Assembly (NCBI GenBank): GCA_964569715.1
Contig: CAZMUD010000026.1
Span: 1 to 14,452, forward strand
Length of the DNA stretch: 14,452 bases
Direction: 5' to 3'
From: CAZMUD01 sp964569715
GTDB lineage: Bacteria; Chloroflexota; Dehalococcoidia; Dehalococcoidales; UBA2162
The translations under genes were made by a program, and so were the position numbers. Of the stretch, positions 1 through 6,643 are shown piece by piece. Under the pieces are notes generated by a model. It was given only the letters and a program-made list of their open reading frames with translations. It was not told the DNA's origin and searched no databases. Position 1 is the first letter of the stretch; the number at the start of each line of letters is the position of its first letter.

Positions 1-47
1 TCACTTCTCAAGTATTTGGGTAAGGAAAACATCCCTTGATGGCTCAG

Positions 48-1058
48 CTAGTCGTCTAAACCCAGCCCTTTATATACCGTCTGAAAATTGAAGTGCTGCT
101 CCATAATTTCACTAAGCTTTGGCAGCTTATTTTCCTCGTTAAATCTGGCTTTGCCGAGAGCATCTTCAATATTGGCTACTATAGCAGTGGTATCATCTCT
201 GGCTAAAATAATGGGAACATTTTTCTCTTCTGCCTGGTTAAGGACGGCCGACTTTGGTGCGGCATCGCCAGTGAGAACAAGGCACCTGGTTGAGGTCTCC
301 AGGGCGGCTAGTTGCATATCCGGGCGCTCGCTCCTGACTACTACCACCTTATTGGCTTTGCGACCAAAATAGTCTGGGCCGGGGTCAACACACATTGCCC
401 CCAGCATAATGTTTTCTGCCAGCTCTGCCGATTTCTCAGCGCCACTTAATATCTCCCCTTGAATACACTCAGCCAGTTCACCTATAGTCAGAGTGAAAAG
501 AGCCCTATCTTCAGGCAATACCCCTAGAATGTTTACTCCTGCTTGACCAAACTGAGCGGATGTCTCACTACGCACATGTTCTACCTGGCTTCCCGGCACC
601 TTATTCAATACTATGCCCAGCAAATGCTCCCCGAAATCCTTATAGCTATTTATTGCCTTCAGTGACTCTTTAGAGTAGCTTTCAACAATAATCACTCTGG
701 CATCCAGTGCTTCTACTATATCGCGGGCAGCCTGACTCTGCTCAGAAGTGCCTTCGACAATAATCACATCTTTACCCTGAGAGACCTTGGCATAGGCTTC
801 TTTAATTCTACTTCTCAGCTTACTCGCATCGCTGAAAACCGGGCAAAGAATGTTTACAGGTTCCTTTAGGGCGAAGAGTTGTTTTATAAAGGCAGCATCG
901 CTATCAATGCCTTTTTTGGGTGGATTCTTGCTGTCAGTGAAAAGCGGTTTGAAGAAACCTATTTTCTTGCCGTCACTTAGCAAATGCTTACCCAGACCAG
1001 CACAAACTGCGGTCTTTCCACTACCCTTCTCTACAGAAGTTACATATAAAGCAACCAA
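48..1058 (-). CDS. BioD-like P-loop NTPase with C-terminal DRTGG-type domain
   Basis: The protein (336 aa) has an N-terminal P-loop near residues 7-16 (TSVEKGSGKT) followed by a KIGFFKPL strand, the pattern of the dethiobiotin-synthetase/CobQ-like domain that forms the N-terminus of long phosphotransacetylases. From about residue 178 (LGVLPED) to 300 it matches the DRTGG-type regulatory domain, including the RPDMQLAALETST and CLVLTG stretches. There is no phosphotransacetylase catalytic domain, so this is a stand-alone version of a regulatory module; a role in acetyl-phosphate or acetyl-CoA metabolism is inference. The start is TTG at 1058: GGAGGT lies at 1069-1064, five bases upstream, and a good promoter at 1098-1126 lies inside the 29-residue extension that an ATG at 1145 would give. 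The gene ends with TAG 47 bases from the window edge. Confidence 0.8.
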   Translation of the reverse strand: MVALYVTSVEKGSGKTAVCAGLGKHLLSDGKKIGFFKPLFTDSKNPPKKGIDSDAAFIKQLFALKEPVNILCPVFSDASKLRSRIKEAYAKVSQGKDVIIVEGTSEQSQAARDIVEALDARVIIVESYSKESLKAINSYKDFGEHLLGIVLNKVPGSQVEHVRSETSAQFGQAGVNILGVLPEDRALFTLTIGELAECIQGEILSGAEKSAELAENIMLGAMCVDPGPDYFGRKANKVVVVRSERPDMQLAALETSTRCLVLTGDAAPKSAVLNQAEEKNVPIILARDDTTAIVANIEDALGKARFNEENKLPKLSEIMEQHFNFQTVYKGLGLDD

Positions 1059-1097
1059 GCTGCACCTCCGCTTTAGCAGATTTGAGCACGCTAGGTT

Positions 1098-1126
1098 ATT
1101 ATAGCCTGTCTTATGTGATTGGTAAA
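1098..1126 (-). promoter_or_regulatory. sigma70-type promoter of the P-loop/DRTGG gene
   Basis: Read on the minus strand there is TTTACC (1126-1121), a 17-base spacer and a perfect TATAAT (1103-1098). Transcription would start near 1091, giving a leader of roughly 33 nt that contains the GGAGGT ribosome site and ends at the TTG start at 1058. This is sequence matching only. Confidence 0.6.
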
Positions 1127-1221
1127 GGTCTCTCTTCCTTTTCAATCCCCACTGACAACATGGTATTTAATTGGAAAGTGGATTTTCCCTGGCAGGGCAA
1201 ATGAGTCCTTTTATGCACGGG

Positions 1222-1410
1222 CTATAGTGGGGTCGGATAGGGGATAACCCTGCGTTCAAAGACGCTGCGCTCAAGAAGGATACGGTGCTGACATTTAAGA
1301 CATTTAAGGCCAATATCAACGCCGAGCTTGACTACCTGCCATTCATAGCTACCGCAGGGGTGCTTCTTCTTGAGGCGAACCACATCACCTAGCTTTATCT
1401 CCAGAGCCAT
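1222..1410 (-). CDS. DUF951 family small protein
   Basis: A 62-residue protein beginning MALEIKLGDVVRLKKKHPCG. It matches the DUF951 family: GDxVxLKKxHPCG near residues 8-20, a W-x-V-x-x-x-G-x-D core near 24-32, and a CLKCQH cluster at 37-42. Cys19, Cys37, Cys40 and His42 could bind a metal, but that is inference; the family has no established function. The usual family length is about 60-70 residues, so it is complete. The ATG at 1410 is chosen because the family N-terminus begins there; an upstream in-frame ATG at 1590 would overlap pyrF by 155 bases with non-family sequence. It starts 25 bases after the pyrF stop and is probably cotranscribed with it. Its ribosome site is weak (GAGA). Confidence 0.8.
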   Translation of the reverse strand: MALEIKLGDVVRLKKKHPCGSYEWQVVKLGVDIGLKCLKCQHRILLERSVFERRVIPYPTPL

Positions 1411-1435
1411 TCTTTTTGTCTCAAAAACCAAGGAT

Positions 1436-2254
1436 TCATTCAGCCGTGGTGGATAGGTGGTAGTTAATCTGGTCTCGTAGTGTTGAGGCGGCGCGCCGTG
1501 CTGCCTCAGCGAAATCCCTTTCCCGTGAGGCATATATAATTTGCCGTGATGAGTTGATAATTGCCTTCTCTCCCTGGGCATTAACCCCATAGCGGACGGT
1601 TAAAGCCAGGTCTCCCCCTTGTGCACCAATGCCTGGTATCAAAAGAGGCATATCAGGGTGATTTTGCCGAATCGACCTTAATTCCTCAGGGTAGGTAGCA
1701 CCAACGACTAACCCGATATTGCCATGTATGTTCCACCGGCTGGCCCGAAGGGCTACTATCTCAAATAGGAGACGGTGGCCGTTTTCTACCTCGCAGCGGA
1801 GAGACTGGAAATCAACAGCACCGGCGTTTGATGTTCGACACAGGATGAATACCCCTTTATCATGATACTGGATGAAGGGCTCTATTGAATCAAAACCCAG
1901 GTAGGGACTCACTGTGGTTGCATCAAAGTTAAAGTGAGAAAAAATAGCCTGGGCATAAGCCTTAGCCGTATTGCCTATATCACCCCGCTTGGCATCTGCT
2001 ATTACTGGGATATCCTCAGGTATGTAGTCTACTGTGCGCTTCAGGGCAGTCAGTCCCTCATTCCCCAGAGCTTCATAGAAGGCAAGGTTTGGTTTATAGG
2101 CGCATACCAGGTCGGATGTGGCATCAATAATTGCCTTGTTGAATTCAAAGATACCTGCTTGAGCAGGCATCAGTCCTGGGTCGGGGTCAAGTCCAACACA
2201 GAGTAAACTCTTATTTTTTCGGGCTATGGTGGTCAGCTTTTCAATGAATTTCAT
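1436..2254 (-). CDS. pyrF: orotidine 5'-phosphate decarboxylase, long type
   Basis: A 272-residue cytoplasmic enzyme that decarboxylates OMP to UMP, the last step of de novo pyrimidine synthesis. The catalytic Asp-Lys-Asp array is visible as DAKRGDIGNTA at residues 87-97 (D87, K89, D92). GLDPDP (21-26), YKPNLAFYE (53-61) and TSNAGAVDFQ (141-150) fit the longer 'type 2' PyrF family, as does the 270-residue length. The ATG at 2254 is preceded by AGGGAG (starting near 2266) at six bases. The gene is fired from a promoter at 2295-2324, back to back with the synthase gene at 2387, and a DUF951 gene follows 25 bases after its stop. No other pyr genes are in the window. Confidence 0.95.
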   Translation of the reverse strand: MKFIEKLTTIARKNKSLLCVGLDPDPGLMPAQAGIFEFNKAIIDATSDLVCAYKPNLAFYEALGNEGLTALKRTVDYIPEDIPVIADAKRGDIGNTAKAYAQAIFSHFNFDATTVSPYLGFDSIEPFIQYHDKGVFILCRTSNAGAVDFQSLRCEVENGHRLLFEIVALRASRWNIHGNIGLVVGATYPEELRSIRQNHPDMPLLIPGIGAQGGDLALTVRYGVNAQGEKAIINSSRQIIYASRERDFAEAARRAASTLRDQINYHLSTTAE

Positions 2255-2294
2255 CTAACGCTCCCTGACATAAGGTCTTGGTAAGGGTAGGTTG

Positions 2295-2324
2295 ATAATA
2301 TCAGCCACTATAAGCTAGCGTCAA
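2295..2324 (-). promoter_or_regulatory. sigma70-type promoter of pyrF-DUF951
   Basis: On the minus strand: TTGACG (2324-2319), 18-base spacer, TATTAT (2300-2295). The predicted start near 2288 gives a leader of about 33 nt before the pyrF ATG at 2254. Its -35 box lies within the inverted repeat at 2312-2337. Confidence 0.55.
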
Positions 2325-2337
2325 GTGTCGTTAGCTT
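2312..2337. promoter_or_regulatory. inverted repeat (possible operator) between divergent promoters
   Basis: The arms AAGCTAGCG (2312-2320) and CGTTAGCTT (2329-2337) are inverted with one mismatch around an 8-base spacer; an overlapping GTCAAG (2320-2325) / CTTGAC (2335-2340) pair comes from the two back-to-back -35 boxes. A dimeric regulator bound here would cover both -35 elements. No regulator gene is present in the window, so the binding protein is unknown. Confidence 0.4.
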
Positions 2338-2364
2338 GACAGTCAGAGACCATATATATATTAT
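2336..2364 (+). promoter_or_regulatory. strong sigma70-type promoter of the Re-citrate-synthase-type gene
   Basis: Consensus TTGACA (2336-2341), 17-base spacer, TATTAT (2359-2364). The expected start near 2371 leaves a leader of about 16 nt with AAAGGTG (2373-2379) seven bases before the ATG at 2387. This is the best -35 match seen in the window. Confidence 0.7.
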
Positions 2365-2386
2365 TAGAAGGGAAAGGTGTTAAGAT

Positions 2387-3625
2387 ATGGGTAAGATTTA
2401 TTTAATTGATGTAACTAACCGTGATGGAGTTCAGACAGCCAGGCTTGGTCTATCCAAACTAGCCAAGACGATGATAAATGTGTATTTGAATGAAATGGGG
2501 GTTTATCAAAGCGAGTTTGGTTTCCCTACAACCAGACACGAGTCCCATTACCTTCGGGCAAACCTTAGATTGCAGGAGATGGGTGTCCTGCAGCCTATCC
2601 GCCTGGCGGGATGGATGCGGGCGACAGCTGAGGATGTGAAAAGAGCCTTTGAATTGGTGCCAGAAATCAAGGATGTTAACCTTTCTATCTCCACTTCCAG
2701 CCAGATGATTAGGGGCAAGTTCCAAGGGGCAAAGGTTGAGGAAGATATATTGATGATGGCAATGGAGGCTATAGACGCCGCCAAGGCGTATGGCGCTCAA
2801 AGTGTTGGTATGAATGCTGAGGATGCCTCAAGAACGGATACCGAATTCTTGCTCCGCTTTGCCTCTTTAGCTAAGGAGCATGGAGCAGATAGGTTCAGGT
2901 ATTGTGATACGCTTGGCTATGATAACCCCTTTATCACATATGACACCTGTAAACTGCTGGCGCAGGAAGTGGGTATGCCTGTTGAGCTTCACTACCATGG
3001 CGACCTGGGGATGGCAGTTGCCAACTCCGTTGCCGGGGCAATGGGGGTTATTGATGGTGGACAGGACGCCTATGTAAATACGACCATCAATGGAATTGGA
3101 GAAAGAGCCGGCAACGCTGACCTCGTTGCCGTAGTGCTGGCGCTCAAGAAATCCAGAGGGCTGGCTAAAAAATACAAGTTTGCCATGCCGATTCGCCTAT
3201 CAATGGCGTGGAAGATTTGTAAATATGCCAGCTATGCTTTTAATGTTCCCATCCCTATAAATCAGCCGGGGGTTGGGGCTAATGCCTTCGCTCATAGTTC
3301 AGGTATCCATGCTGATGGGGTGCTAAAGGACCCGCAAAACTATGAACTATATGACTTCAAAGAGCTGGGGCGAGGGGAACCGGAGATGGTTGAGACCGGT
3401 AGGGAGATAAGCTCTGGCCAATATAGTGGGATATCCGGCTTCCGACATATTATGGGCAAAATGGAAATAAACTTCGAAAGCAGGGGTGACGCTGAGGAAA
3501 TTCTTGAACTGGTAAGATACGCCAATGTGCTGGCGCAGGAGCCTCTCGTTGCTGACGAATTGCGCTTTATCGCCAAATATCCGGATATTGCCCGAGAGTT
3601 GCTTACCCTGACACCATTAAGCTAA
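2387..3625 (+). CDS. Re-citrate synthase / homocitrate synthase-type enzyme
   Basis: A 412-residue member of the HMGL-like TIM-barrel acyltransferases, which condense acetyl-CoA with a 2-oxo acid. The N-terminal motif DVTNRDGVQ (8-16) supplies the catalytic Arg12 and metal ligand Asp13. The metal-binding histidines sit in ELHYHGDLGMA (200-210; H202, H204). The NGIGERAGN loop (235-243) and SGIHADG (305-311) are intact. It lacks the long C-terminal leucine-feedback domain of 2-isopropylmalate synthase, and its NRDGVQTAR opening and GFPTTRHE segment resemble the group that contains the Re-citrate synthases of Clostridium kluyveri and Dehalococcoides. With isomerase and isocitrate-dehydrogenase-type genes next door, citrate formation from oxaloacetate is the favoured role. 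Homocitrate or citramalate synthesis cannot be excluded by eye. Its stop codon overlaps that of the opposing dehydrogenase gene. Confidence 0.82.
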   Translation: MGKIYLIDVTNRDGVQTARLGLSKLAKTMINVYLNEMGVYQSEFGFPTTRHESHYLRANLRLQEMGVLQPIRLAGWMRATAEDVKRAFELVPEIKDVNLSISTSSQMIRGKFQGAKVEEDILMMAMEAIDAAKAYGAQSVGMNAEDASRTDTEFLLRFASLAKEHGADRFRYCDTLGYDNPFITYDTCKLLAQEVGMPVELHYHGDLGMAVANSVAGAMGVIDGGQDAYVNTTINGIGERAGNADLVAVVLALKKSRGLAKKYKFAMPIRLSMAWKICKYASYAFNVPIPINQPGVGANAFAHSSGIHADGVLKDPQNYELYDFKELGRGEPEMVETGREISSGQYSGISGFRHIMGKMEINFESRGDAEEILELVRYANVLAQEPLVADELRFIAKYPDIARELLTLTPLS

Positions 3626-4710
3626 CCTGCTTCTTTCAATCTGGCAATTATGGCATCGGCCATCTCGGAGGTTCCTATGGCGGCAGGGTCATCTCGGTCT
3701 GGCTTCAAGTCATAGGTGACAGATTTACCTTCAGCTACGACCTCGGCTACGGCTCTTTCCAGTCTGTCGGCAGCCTGTCTCTCGTTAAGATACCGTAGCA
3801 TCATGACACCGGACAGAACTGTAGCCACTGGATTCACCTTGTTCAAGCCGGTGTATTTGGGGGCGCTGCCATGGGTAGGTTCGAAAACGGCTAGCTCGTC
3901 TCCAATGTTTGCTCCCGGAGCTACCCCTAAGCCACCGACAAGCCCAGCACATAAATCGGAGACGATGTCTCCATAGAGGTTCGGTAGCAGAAGTATGTCG
4001 AACTGATGCGGCTGCTGAACGAGTTGCGCACACAGGTTATCCACAATTCTGTCTTCGAACTCAATATCGGGATAAGAATTAGCGACCTGCCTGGCGACAT
4101 CAAGGAACAGACCATCGGAAAACTTCATAATGTTTGCCTTATGGATGGCGCTTACCTTTCTCCTTCCATTAGCCCGGGCATACTCGAAAGCAAATCTGGC
4201 AATTCTCCTGCTTCCTGTTTTAGAGATTAATTTAATGCCAATGCCAGAGTCCTTTGGCACTTTCTCTCCGGTGCTTTGCCTAATGAAGGATAGCATTTTT
4301 TTTGCCTCTGGGGTACCCTCGGCGAATTCGATGCCAACATAAAGGTCCTCAGTGTTTTCCCTTACCACTACTATGTCTATGTTTTCGTATCTCGAAGGAA
4401 TACCCGGGTAACTCCGGCAGAGCCGAAGGCAGGCATAGAGGTTCAGTATTTTGCGAAGGGCTACATTCACACTGCGAAAACCCGTACCCACCGGAGTGGT
4501 TGTCGGCCCCTTGAGGGCAGTTTTGTTTTTCCTAATTGACTCTATGAGACGCTCTGGCAGGAGACTGCCCTCTTTCTCTAGTGCGCTGGCACCAGCGCTA
4601 ATCACATCCCACTGAAATTCTACGCCGGTAGCCTCAAGAACCCGTCTGGTGGCTTCCACAACCTCCGGTCCCACGCCATCACCGGGTATTAGTGTAATAG
4701 TGTGCTTCAC
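3622..4710 (-). CDS. isocitrate dehydrogenase-type decarboxylating dehydrogenase
   Basis: A 362-residue cytoplasmic enzyme of the isocitrate/isopropylmalate dehydrogenase family, oxidising and decarboxylating a 2-hydroxy-tricarboxylate. The GFRSVNVALRK segment (78-87; S80, N82, R86) is the isocitrate-type substrate loop, unlike that of isopropylmalate dehydrogenases. Other family residues visible are the VRENTEDLY block (116-124), Lys191 in HKANIMK, and Asp248/Asp252 in LYGDIVSDL. Coenzyme residues are mixed: K285, Y286, V292 and Y333 correspond to the NADP-binding residues of E. coli Icd, but the position of its Arg395 is Pro337. GTG is the start (4710), with GGAGGT at 4723-4718 and a 7-base spacer. 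It is the last gene of the minus-strand isomerase operon, 20 bases after the small-subunit stop. Homoisocitrate as substrate remains possible. Confidence 0.85.
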   Translation of the reverse strand: MKHTITLIPGDGVGPEVVEATRRVLEATGVEFQWDVISAGASALEKEGSLLPERLIESIRKNKTALKGPTTTPVGTGFRSVNVALRKILNLYACLRLCRSYPGIPSRYENIDIVVVRENTEDLYVGIEFAEGTPEAKKMLSFIRQSTGEKVPKDSGIGIKLISKTGSRRIARFAFEYARANGRRKVSAIHKANIMKFSDGLFLDVARQVANSYPDIEFEDRIVDNLCAQLVQQPHQFDILLLPNLYGDIVSDLCAGLVGGLGVAPGANIGDELAVFEPTHGSAPKYTGLNKVNPVATVLSGVMMLRYLNERQAADRLERAVAEVVAEGKSVTYDLKPDRDDPAAIGTSEMADAIIARLKEAG

Positions 4711-4730
4711 TACGGTTACCTCCGTGCTGT

Positions 4731-5243
4731 TTAAAAATTCTCCATCGGGTTAACAACGAAGTCCTTGTATTTCTTGATATAGGGAATGAGTCCGCCTTCA
4801 TTCAAGATGCGGAGCATAATTTCAGGCATCCAGCTGGAACTAAGCTCAGCCTCGTTTGTCAGGTCGTTAATCCTCCCCAACTCCAGGTCTATCTCTAGCT
4901 CGTCACCATCATTGATGCTCTCGGTATCACAGATAAGCACTGGAAGCCCGACATTAATGGCGTTGCGAAAGAAGATACGAGCCACTGACCTGGCAAGAAT
5001 GGCACTTACCCCTGCCATCTTGATAACAAGCGGGGCGTGTTCTCGACTTGAGCCAAGTCCGAAGTTCTTCCCTCCAACCACAAAATCACCCTTTTTCACG
5101 CGCTGGGCAAAGGTAGGGTCGGCATCCTCAAGCACATGCTTGGCCAGTTCCGGCAAGTTGCTGCGCAGGTGTAGCAGTCTTCCCGGCACAATATGGTCGG
5201 TGGAGATATTGTCGCCGAACTTAAACGCTTTGCCTCTTAGCAT
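4731..5243 (-). CDS. leuD: aconitase/isopropylmalate isomerase-type small subunit
   Basis: A 170-residue small ('swivel') subunit of the two-subunit dehydratase family that isomerises citrate, isopropylmalate or homocitrate-type substrates. The substrate-binding catalytic motif GSSREHAP is at 64-71, and the N-terminal DNISTDHIVPGR block (11-22) is typical. The specificity loop after it reads LLHLRS (23-28), not the YLVY-like loop of dedicated isopropylmalate isomerases; an Arg in this loop resembles homoaconitase-type subunits. Combined with the neighbouring dehydrogenase, citrate/isocitrate isomerisation is favoured, and the leuD name denotes family only. The length is normal. The ATG at 5243 has only a weak AAAGAG ribosome site. 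It lies 127 bases downstream of the large subunit, separated by a double-hairpin element. Confidence 0.85.
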   Translation of the reverse strand: MLRGKAFKFGDNISTDHIVPGRLLHLRSNLPELAKHVLEDADPTFAQRVKKGDFVVGGKNFGLGSSREHAPLVIKMAGVSAILARSVARIFFRNAINVGLPVLICDTESINDGDELEIDLELGRINDLTNEAELSSSWMPEIMLRILNEGGLIPYIKKYKDFVVNPMENF

Positions 5244-5280
5244 TTTTTAAACTCTTTCGAATGTATTAAGATTACGTACA

Positions 5281-5357
5281 ATCCCTCACCCTTTATCCCT
5301 CTCCCCTTATAAAGGGGAGAGGGAAGAGGTTTTAGAGAGGGGGCTTCGCCCCCTCAT
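5281..5357. repeat. REP/MITE-like double-hairpin element inside the isomerase operon
   Basis: Two strong hairpins lie in tandem between the two isomerase subunit genes. The first has perfect 13-bp arms (5296-5308 and 5312-5324, TCCCTCTCCCCTT and its complement) around a 3-base loop. The second has perfect 8-bp arms (5337-5344 and 5348-5355, GAGGGGGC and its complement) around TTC. The CCCTCACCC-CCCTCTCCCC lead-in is the style of dispersed palindromic repeats in many bacterial genomes; no second copy occurs in this window. There is no T-run in the minus-strand (operon) direction after either hairpin, so it is not a classical terminator, but it could stabilise mRNA ends or attenuate the downstream genes. 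Confidence 0.7.
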
Positions 5358-5370
5358 ACTTCCCCAGCAT

Positions 5371-6624
5371 TTATAAAAATTCCCGGGGGTCAGTGATTTC
5401 ACCACGAATGGCGGTAGCGGCGGCTGTTGCCGGGCTGGCCAGGTAGATGAAGGCTTCAGCATTCCCCATACGTCCTTTGAAGTTGCGATTCGCTGTGGAC
5501 AGGCATGTCTCACCATCCCCTAACACGCCCTGGTGCACACCCAGGCAGGCGGCGCAGCCGGGCGGGACGATGGCTGCCCCCGACTCAACCAGGGTGGTAA
5601 TATGCCCTTCAGCCAGGGCTGCCAGAAGAACTTTTTGGGAAGCTGGAGCCACGATGAGCCGGGTATGTGGATGTCGTTTCTTGCCTTTTAAAATACTGGC
5701 AGCAATACGAATGTCATCCAGGCGCCCATTGGTACAGGTGCCGATGAAAACCTGGTCGATGTGAGCCCCTCCGAGTTCCCTGGCTAGAGCAGTATTGTCA
5801 ACTGAGTGGGGTTTGGCTACAGTAGGCTCAAGCTGAGCGGCGTCTATCTCAATCATACTCTCGTAGGTGGCATCGGGGTCTGGGATGAGAGCGGTATATC
5901 GCTCGCCTCTCCCCTCGCTTCTCAAATAGTTTTCGGTGACGGTATCTGAAGGGAAGAGTCCCACCTTAGCCCCAGCCTCTACCACCATATTGGCAATGGT
6001 GAGGCGCTCCGACATTGACATGGTAGTTATGGCTTCACCGCTAAACTCCAGTGCTTTATATGTTGCCCCATCAGCCCCAATCCGGCCGATGAGATGAAGG
6101 ATGAGGTCTTTGGCACAGACGCCTCTGGCAAAGTGACCGTGGACTACCACCTTGATTGTCTCCGGCACACGAAGCCAGGTTTTACCCAGAGCCATAGCCA
6201 TGGCTATATCTGTAGAGCCCATTCCTGTGGCAAACGCTCCTAAGGCTCCAGCGGTGACGGTATGGGAGTCAGCCCCAACAATAATGTCTCCAGGGTTAGC
6301 CCATAATTCGGCTACTATTTGGTGGCAAACACCCTGGCCAATATCACTTAAAACGACGCCTTTTTCCTCGGCAAAATTTCTGAGGAAAATATGGTCGTTG
6401 GAAAGCTCTCTAGCCGGGCTGGGTGCTGAATGGTCGATGAACAAGATGGTTCTTTCAGGGCTGTGAATAGTATTCAGGCCGGACTCATTAAGTTGCCTCA
6501 ATGTCAGGGGACCTGTGCTATCCGTTACAAAGACCAGGTCTAGCCGGGCAACAACGATATTGCCAGCACAGGCCTCTGTATCGGACTTAGCGCTGAGTAT
6601 TTTCTCGGCTAGAGTCTTTCCCAT
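5371..6624 (-). CDS. leuC: aconitase/isopropylmalate isomerase-type large subunit, [4Fe-4S]
   Basis: A 417-residue large subunit of the two-subunit dehydratase family, pairing with the small subunit encoded downstream. The three iron-sulfur cysteines are visible: Cys297 in FIGTCTNGR and Cys357/Cys360 in PPGCAACLG. GADSHT (117-122) and GAFATGMGSTD (129-139) are also family signatures. The length of about 417 residues matches the archaeal-type/short LeuC-homoaconitase group rather than the ~465-residue proteobacterial LeuC. The substrate is not decided by sequence alone; its operon partner, an isocitrate-type dehydrogenase, points to citrate/isocitrate. It is the first gene of the operon, and its leader from the proximal promoter would be only about 13 nt with no good Shine-Dalgarno site. 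The ATG at 6624 fits the family N-terminus (MGKTLAEKIL). Confidence 0.87.
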   Translation of the reverse strand: MGKTLAEKILSAKSDTEACAGNIVVARLDLVFVTDSTGPLTLRQLNESGLNTIHSPERTILFIDHSAPSPARELSNDHIFLRNFAEEKGVVLSDIGQGVCHQIVAELWANPGDIIVGADSHTVTAGALGAFATGMGSTDIAMAMALGKTWLRVPETIKVVVHGHFARGVCAKDLILHLIGRIGADGATYKALEFSGEAITTMSMSERLTIANMVVEAGAKVGLFPSDTVTENYLRSEGRGERYTALIPDPDATYESMIEIDAAQLEPTVAKPHSVDNTALARELGGAHIDQVFIGTCTNGRLDDIRIAASILKGKKRHPHTRLIVAPASQKVLLAALAEGHITTLVESGAAIVPPGCAACLGVHQGVLGDGETCLSTANRNFKGRMGNAEAFIYLASPATAAATAIRGEITDPREFL

Positions 6625-6643
6625 AATCTTGAACTACATTGGA

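Noticed and set aside
1..32. Possible start of a further minus-strand gene (ATG at 32, MFSLPKYLRS)
   Set aside because: Only ten codons are visible and the AAGGG abuts the ATG with no spacer; it cannot be told from chance.
1172..1187. Short GGAAA/TTTCC hairpin after the DUF951 gene as a terminator
   Set aside because: The stem is only 5 bp and AT-rich with no U-run; too weak to call.
1188..1198. CCCTGGCAGGG palindrome
   Set aside because: Five-base arms with a one-base centre cannot form a hairpin, and an isolated palindrome of this size is expected by chance.
1411..1590. N-terminal extension of the DUF951 protein into pyrF
   Set aside because: The extra 60 residues overlap the pyrF 3' end in another frame and are unlike the family.
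3716..4514. Several plus-strand open frames antisense to the dehydrogenase gene
   Set aside because: They are frame shadows of a well-conserved gene, mutually overlapping and without family features.
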